From Anolis sagrei (lineage: Eukaryota; Chordata; Lepidosauria; Squamata; Anolidae): 64,000 bases of DNA. A model generated the notes under the pieces. That model searched no databases, had not been told where the DNA came from, and saw only the letters and a list, made by a program, of their open reading frames with translations. Where the stretch lies: contig NC_090023.1 in assembly GCF_037176765.1 (NCBI RefSeq), forward strand, positions 53,584,866 to 53,648,865, read 5' to 3'. This document shows, piece by piece, positions 58,577 to 64,000 of the stretch. Each line of letters starts with the position of its first letter. Within the stretch, counting starts at the first letter, position 1. A program made the position numbers and the translations under genes.

Positions 58577-61500
58577 ATGAGTACTTTGGACTGGTGTGTT
58601 ATAGCTGGAAAAAGGCAACTTGTTTCAACTTTCTTCCTAATACTGCTGGGAGTGAACTTACCAGGTAGGCAGGAATCTTGTATGGCACAACCAGCAAAAA
58701 ATACATGCAATTTGTGCTGTTCATGTCCATATATTGTTACATAACCCGAGTTGTTATACTTGTAATTCACTTTAAAAATTAAATAGGCATTGATGCAAGT
58801 TGGACATGTGGCCTGCGTGTGGATTTAATATACTTGTGTTGGAAAGGTTATAGACTCATGCTTGCCACAGATGATTCTGCCTGTAATATCTCTTTTACAT
58901 GTTTGTACTGAAACTTTTAAAAAAGTTTTTAAAGTGATCTCATCTCAGGAGAAAGGCAGGATATAAAATAAATGAATAAATAAAATTATTACATTTATCA
59001 GGTAACCATAAGAAGGCATCAGGTATTTTTATTTAATTTGAAGGAGCCCCCAGTAGTGCAATGGGTTAAACCCTTAATGCCGGCTGAACTTGCTGACTAA
59101 CAGATTGGCGGTTCGAATCTGGAGAGCAGGGTGAGCTCCTCTCTATCAGTTCTAGCTTCCCATGCAGGGACATGAGAGAAGCCTCCCACAGGATGGCAAA
59201 ACATCCGGGCATCCCCTGGGCAACATCCTTGCAGACAACCAATTTTCTCACGCCAAAAGCAACTTCCAGTTTCTCAAGTCTGCTGACACAAAAAAAAATT
59301 GAAGTTTTATGTTTTATTGAGTCTTGTTTAAATTTATTAATGATTATTATATTTCTGGATAGATGCTACAATTTTTACTGTTCTTGCTGTTTTGGAATGT
59401 TTTCCTATCTGCTGTTGTGGATTCCTCCAATCTGCTTGTGCAAAAGGTAGCCCACAGGTTCTCATATAGTATTGTTGAGATTTGGATAAGTACTAGGAGT
59501 ATCTGAAGTGTACATATTAGCAACAAGAATCAAGAATCAAAGGAAGTTAATATTTTATCTAGAGAGGCTATGCTGCTACATTTATTGTATGTATACACCA
59601 TATAACCATCTAAATAGATTTTTGTGACTTCATTCCCCTGTTGTTTGTTTTAAAAATGCATACAACAGAAGATAACAAAACCCAAGTGTGTAATGACATT
59701 TTTTTTTTACTTTCCAGGAAATGAGATGCTGGAAATCTATTACCCAGCAGACTCTCTTCACCTGCAAGAAGGAGATTCTTTAGTTTTGACTTGTACAATT
59801 ACATACCAGCTCTATGAGTCACAGGGATTGGATGTATATTGGTGCAAACAGGCAGAAGATGTTTTCATTTGTGATAGGATTGATAAGGAATTGCAAAATA
59901 AATCATTGGATGAGAATTCAAATCCTAAAGAGAATAACACCTTTTCTATCCTGCTACAAATACACCAACTCAACCAGTCAGACAGTGGTAACTACCGGTG
60001 CCAGGGCACCACAATGAATCCAGTTCAATGTGTCATAGGCCACTACATCAGGGTATATGTAACAGGTAAACAATATTCTCTTAGTGATATGTTTCGCTAA
60101 ATTGTACATAATACTTTTATTAGATGTATTTATGAATTTTTCATTTGACAAAACAAATCCAAAACAAAAACAAAGTACACAAATGAAGCAATTGTATTGT
60201 TCCATTATCTGTGTGGAGGTCAAAAGGAGGCCCTTGATGGAGAAGGATAGTCCAGGGGGAGGTTGAAGGAGTAAAACCATTTCCCCCTGTTTTCCTCCCC
60301 CCCCCCCCATCAACATCATGGAAACAACTCTCATATATGAAATTGGAAGTGGGGAGGGAGAATAACCAGCAAAAATTGGGAAAATGGTTTTTCTCCTTCA
60401 ACTCCACCCCCCCCCCCCCATGAACTATAATTCTACATCAAGGGCCATCTTTTGGCCTCCACCTGGTTAATTGAACAACACAGAAACAATTTATCTTTCA
60501 ATGATGGGAATATCAGTTTGTCCTGCTTGCAAATGTGGTTTTTATCGTATTGTACATAATTGTTTATATTATGCTATGGGCCATTAGTATTTGTTGTGGC
60601 TTGGTTCCCCCATGGATTACAAAAGCTGTGCATACTGAAATCGCATTATGGTGTAATCAAATGATATCTCTTATATAAAATGGCTGTGATTTGTGCAAGT
60701 CTTGGGGAGTTCGTAATATCCAGGCCTTGTACCTATGATGCAGAAGGATTTATGCAACAAAATTGTTTGCGGGATCATCACCAAGTAAAAACTTCATATA
60801 AAATTTCACTGAACTGGCCAGTAAGTTTCTCAGTAGGGGAATTAATGATTTGAGCTCAAGCTTGTTCATAAAAATGCATGACAGTAGAATATGGTAGATG
60901 CATTCTACTTCCTGTTTGTTATATAGGCAGAGTCTTTCATTATATGGGATACCCACAAATCTCCCATGCAGCAGTTCATATGGGAACACATTGCACCTTG
61001 TCTTGGAAAATAGGCAACGATATTTGGCCACAGTCAAGTTCTTTGCTGCAATTTGCTGCATGGAAAGGCTCAACATAATGTAGGGACAGAGCACTTGGGG
61101 AGCAAGATACATATTAACGAGAGTGCAGCTCACAAAAAGCAATATCCCACAGACTCTGTGTGATTGATTTGAGAGCCATGTTGAAATCTAGGTGAATTAG
61201 GAAGGATATGGAAAGGCTGATGGAGGAGGATTCTTAGAGCTGACCTTAAACTAATTTCATCCAACTGTGTGTTAAATCAGCCAGCTGTTATTAATCTTAT
61301 TAACCTTGCCTATTTTGTACACTTAGGAAGCAATAAGGGTCTTTGGACCATAATAAAATGTGGTTGTTGTTTGCTGAGTCAGAATATCAGCAATTCTCTC
61401 CTTTGTCTTGCTCCAAATGATGCAATTTGACACAACTTTAACTGCCATGAATCAATGCTAGGAGATCATGGGAGTTGTAGTTTACAAGCTTTTTAACCTT

Positions 61501-61866
61501 CTATTTCAAAGAGTTCTGGTGGCTTACCAAACTACAACTGCATTAATTCTATAGTGTACTTACACTCATGGACTACCTCTTGGCTTTTTTTTTGTGAATC
61601 ACAATTATACAAATGCAACACATGTATGTCGCAAATGTTTTGGAACTTTTTTCTAACTTATTTATATATTTTGGTTAGCAGCCGCTCAACTTTCTGTAAA
61701 TATTTCCTATGAAATCAACACCACACTGAACAACCGAGATCATTTCTGGAGAGAAGCTGGAGAGGATTTCCAGAAGAATAAATCATTTCAGGTGGCTTTC
61801 CAATTGGAGAAGATGTTCATGCCAAGTCTGATTCTCATCCTGATGGCCTTCAAAAGAATTTTCTAG
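58577..61866 (+). CDS. CD160: CD160-like Ig-domain receptor (3 coding exons)
   Basis: Coding exons 58577-58664, 59718-60065 and 61679-61866 join in phase (1,1) to about 207 residues; human CD160 has 181. Exon 1 encodes a signal peptide with a hydrophobic core near residues 17-27. Exon 2 is one V-type Ig domain: Cys55, Trp71, DSGNYRC with Cys124, plus extra cysteines 72, 81 and 134; the WCK...C spacing resembles the CKDRSGDC stretch of human CD160, and GHYIRVYVT resembles GHFFSILFT. Exon 3 is N-glycosylation-rich (NIS, NTT, NKS) and ends in FQLEKMFMPSLILILMAF then KRIF, which aligns with the human GPI-signal end FLQEKVWVMLVTSLVAL. Position beside PDZK1, in the orientation found in human, supports the call. 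The hydrophobic tail is only about 13 residues, so GPI versus transmembrane anchoring is unclear. An acceptor-like string directly before the ATG implies an untranslated upstream exon. Family role: HVEM or MHC class I-related binding on NK and T cells. Confidence 0.85.
59043..59295 (+). mobile_element. tRNA-derived SINE (family B)
   Basis: Sense copy, GGAGCCCCCAGTAGTGCAAT to GTTTCTCAAG and an A-run, in CD160 intron 1. Confidence 0.9.
60212..60465. mobile_element. Long-TIR non-autonomous DNA element in CD160 intron 2
   Basis: Arms of about 80-100 bp in inverted orientation: TGGAGGTCAAAAGGAGGCCC...GGTTGAAGGAGTAAAACCAT against the complement ...TTTTTCTCCTTCAACTCCAC...GGGCCATCTTTTGGCCTCCA. Each half has a poly-C run (60296, 60407). 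Target duplication not clear. Confidence 0.65.
61425..61556. mobile_element. MITE with GGGAGTTGTAGTTT core
   Basis: ATGCAATTTGACACAACTTT arm and AACTACAACTGCATTAATTC arm; ends about 120 bp before CD160 exon 3. Confidence 0.55.
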
Positions 61867-61945
61867 CCACATTGAATATATCCAGCATGATATGTCTTGA
61901 GATACTGATCTACCATTCATTTGTAAAACATATATATTCAGCTTC

Positions 61946-61951
61946 ATTAAA
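61946..61951 (+). terminator. Candidate poly(A) signal of CD160
   Basis: ATTAAA, the commonest variant signal, lies 80 nt after the CD160-like stop codon and is followed by T-rich sequence. Confidence 0.5.
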
Positions 61952-62439
61952 CTTGGGTACCATGTTTCTTTTAAATATTTTTAACATGGCTTATAGCCTG
62001 ACTCTGTTTTGTGTATAATATAAATTTCTGCACCCTGTCAATGTCTTGTTAATCAGATATTGACATATTTATTAGTAAAAATAACATTCAGAAGTCATGT
62101 CAAATTAAGCTCATACCACATCTGCATTGCAAAACAAGTGACAGATTATGATAAATGACCCAGATCTATTTGTTCCTTGAGGGCGCAATCCTACGTACAG
62201 TTCTCTTGGAGTAAGGCCTGTTGGACTCAATGGGATTTTTTTTTTCATAGGGATACCTTTTGGATTTCATTGTAACTATGCTCTGAATGTATTTACTGCA
62301 CAATCTAGGGATGGTTTTAGAACTGTTCAGATGCACAGGTGAGAAAACTAATGCTGTACTTCAGTAATAATGTGTAGGCTTACTGCCCCCTATCAGTGAA
62401 TATGTATAAGAATCTTTTTTTAAAAAGGAAATTTGTTAT

Positions 62440-62612
62440 TGCATGTTCAACTCTATGGCAAACCTATAATGTGGTAAGATATTGGCAAGATTTGTTCTTT
62501 AGGGTTTGCCATTGCCTTCCTCTGACTTGCCTAAGTGGTCGAGCAGGGATTCAAACCATGTCTGAATTGTCAGTTCAATTCTCAAACTACTACACCAGGC
62601 TGGCTCTTTAAA
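62440..62612 (-). mobile_element. CORE-SINE (MIR-like), degraded
   Basis: Antisense: GGGTTTGCCATTGCCTTCCT and GCAGGGATTCAAACCATGTC (box B), CTACTACACCAGGCTGGCTC (head). Nothing else is recognised between 61960 and 63180. Confidence 0.65.
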
Positions 62613-63182
62613 AAACAAAATTGCTAGTGCTTCACACCTCTAGAAATAAAAATAAGGCATATACCAGAAATAGGATTAAAGACATTTAAGGGAAAAATGA
62701 GTCAACCTCCTTAATATGCCTATCTGCTATGTAATATTCAGCGAGTTACCCAATGTTCAGATAATATGATTTTCGTTCTCTGCAGATTACTCTAAAATTG
62801 TTAAATCTTTTTCAAATGGGACTGCATTATTCAGCAAGGCAGACATTTAAAATATATTTTATGATTTATTTTAAGAGATGATGATAATGTGAATCCTAGC
62901 TTCCCATCTCATTTGTCAGACTAATCGTTCTTTGTCTCCTGCCTTACATCCTTTCCATGAGCTAGAAATAGTGTCAAATACCCAGTAGCAAAAATGAAAA
63001 AAGCAAGAAAAGGCACGCTGGCTATCATATTTTTAATTCTATTATTTCCTCTGGTTGAAAATCTGTGGGTGTTTGAGTGTTAAACTCCACATTTAAAATT
63101 CAGATCTTAAGGCCCACTTTAAGATTCCAGATTCAAAGAGCAGGCATAAACAAGGTGTGGCTTATGGGTGTAACTAGTGTAA

Positions 63183-63230
<48 letters not shown>
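63183..63230. repeat. (AAT)n microsatellite with L2-like antisense tail
   Basis: About 16 units followed by CTTTATTTATATTCCACTTT, the complement of an L2-type 3' end. Confidence 0.85.
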
Positions 63231-63344
63231 CTTTATTTATATTCCACTTTATCAGAGGGACTTAAAATACACATATGAGGCAAACATTCAATGCCTTTTT
63301 ATACATACAGTGAACAACGACATACACCACAGGCAACGGTTAAA

Positions 63345-63689
63345 GGGCTTCCCCTTTTTCCATCTCCGCCATCTGGAGGTGATGCTCAACTAAGGTCACC
63401 GGGAGTTGCTGATGTTCCATTTTTCCATGCCGAGGAGCATGTTGTCCATGGACATCTTTGATTGTGTTGCTGGAACATCTGCACATCTGCATGGGACACT
63501 CTTTTACCTTCCCGCCAAGGCAGTACCTATTGATCTACTCATATTGCATGCTTTCGGACTGCTAGGTTGGCAGGAGCTAGGGCTAACAGTTGAGAGCTCA
63601 CCCTGACTCATGGCTTTGAACTGCCATCCTTCCGGTCAGCAGCTTTCCTGTAGCTAACAGTTTAACCCACTGTGCTACCGTGGCCCCAA
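63345..63689 (-). mobile_element. tRNA-derived SINE (family A), diverged
   Basis: Antisense body (TACCTTCCCGCCAAGGCAGT, GGACTGCTAGGTTGGCAGGA) ending at the head complement TGCTACCGTGGCCCC. More diverged than the other family A copies, so probably older. Confidence 0.82.
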
Positions 63690-64000
63690 CATATTGAAGC
63701 ATATTTTATTTTTTAAAATAATAATTGGAATTTAAAGCATGAAACAAAAGAAAAAAGAAGAGGAAAAGGGGAGAAATACTTCAGATATGAACATGGGCTA
63801 TGCATATATGATAATATTAGCTGTCCAAAAGTACATTTTTTTTCAAGATTATGTTGATAAAATGCACATCCACATGTAGGTAAAGTAATAAGATCTTCTT
63901 ACATTGAATTCCTGATGGTTAATGTTTATCTTTCTATTGTCGGAATTTTACTTTTTATTAGAAGCCACAAAAGTTTGTAAGATCCAGTGCCAATGAATAA

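Overview
This is vertebrate nuclear DNA, almost certainly from a squamate reptile and probably an Anolis-like iguanian lizard. The case rests on spliced genes with GT-AG introns, AT-rich introns and a characteristic repeat mix: two abundant tRNA-derived SINE families (one ending in ACCTTTA-type repeats like Sauria SINEs), a 5S rRNA-derived SINE, MIR-like CORE-SINEs, CR1 and L2 LINEs, RTE-like and Penelope-type retroelements, and many short palindromic hAT or mariner-like DNA elements. Species cannot be fixed from the window alone.

Three host genes are readable at exon level. (1) GPR89 (Golgi pH regulator), + strand, 14 coding exons from 6328 to 26674, rebuilds a 455-residue protein, the same length as the human protein. 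(2) PDZK1 (NHERF3), - strand, eight coding exons from 43241 down to 29102, gives a 503-residue scaffold with four PDZ domains. (3) A CD160-like immunoglobulin-domain receptor, + strand, three coding exons from 58577 to 61866, gives about 207 residues. Order and relative orientation (GPR89 and CD160 parallel, PDZK1 opposite) match human 1q21.1, so the block predates the mammal-reptile split. GPR89 and PDZK1 are convergent, about 2.4 kb apart. PDZK1 and CD160 are divergent, separated by about 15 kb of repeat-rich DNA that should hold the PDZK1 promoter and at least one untranslated first exon of each gene.

Layout: 1-6100 is intergenic sequence with SINE and MITE copies, ending in a small tandem array of a palindromic element. 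6100-6330 is a GC-rich TATA-less promoter of GPR89. 6328-27002 is GPR89 with repeat-filled introns. 27003-29100 is the intergenic gap with a disrupted Tigger-like element and the PDZK1 3' end. 29102-43246 is PDZK1. 43250-58570 is intergenic, with a mariner-like element, Penelope ends, L2 pieces and a 1.75-kb CR1. 58577-61951 is CD160. 61952-64000 is intergenic.

The genes are physically linked but do not form a pathway: GPR89 is an ion channel/receptor-like protein of the Golgi, PDZK1 organises apical membrane transporters, and CD160 is a lymphocyte surface receptor. No new multi-gene system is evident. The notable details are gene-structure oddities (a GC-AG intron, a tandem NAGNAG acceptor) and several well-dated repeat insertions and local duplications.
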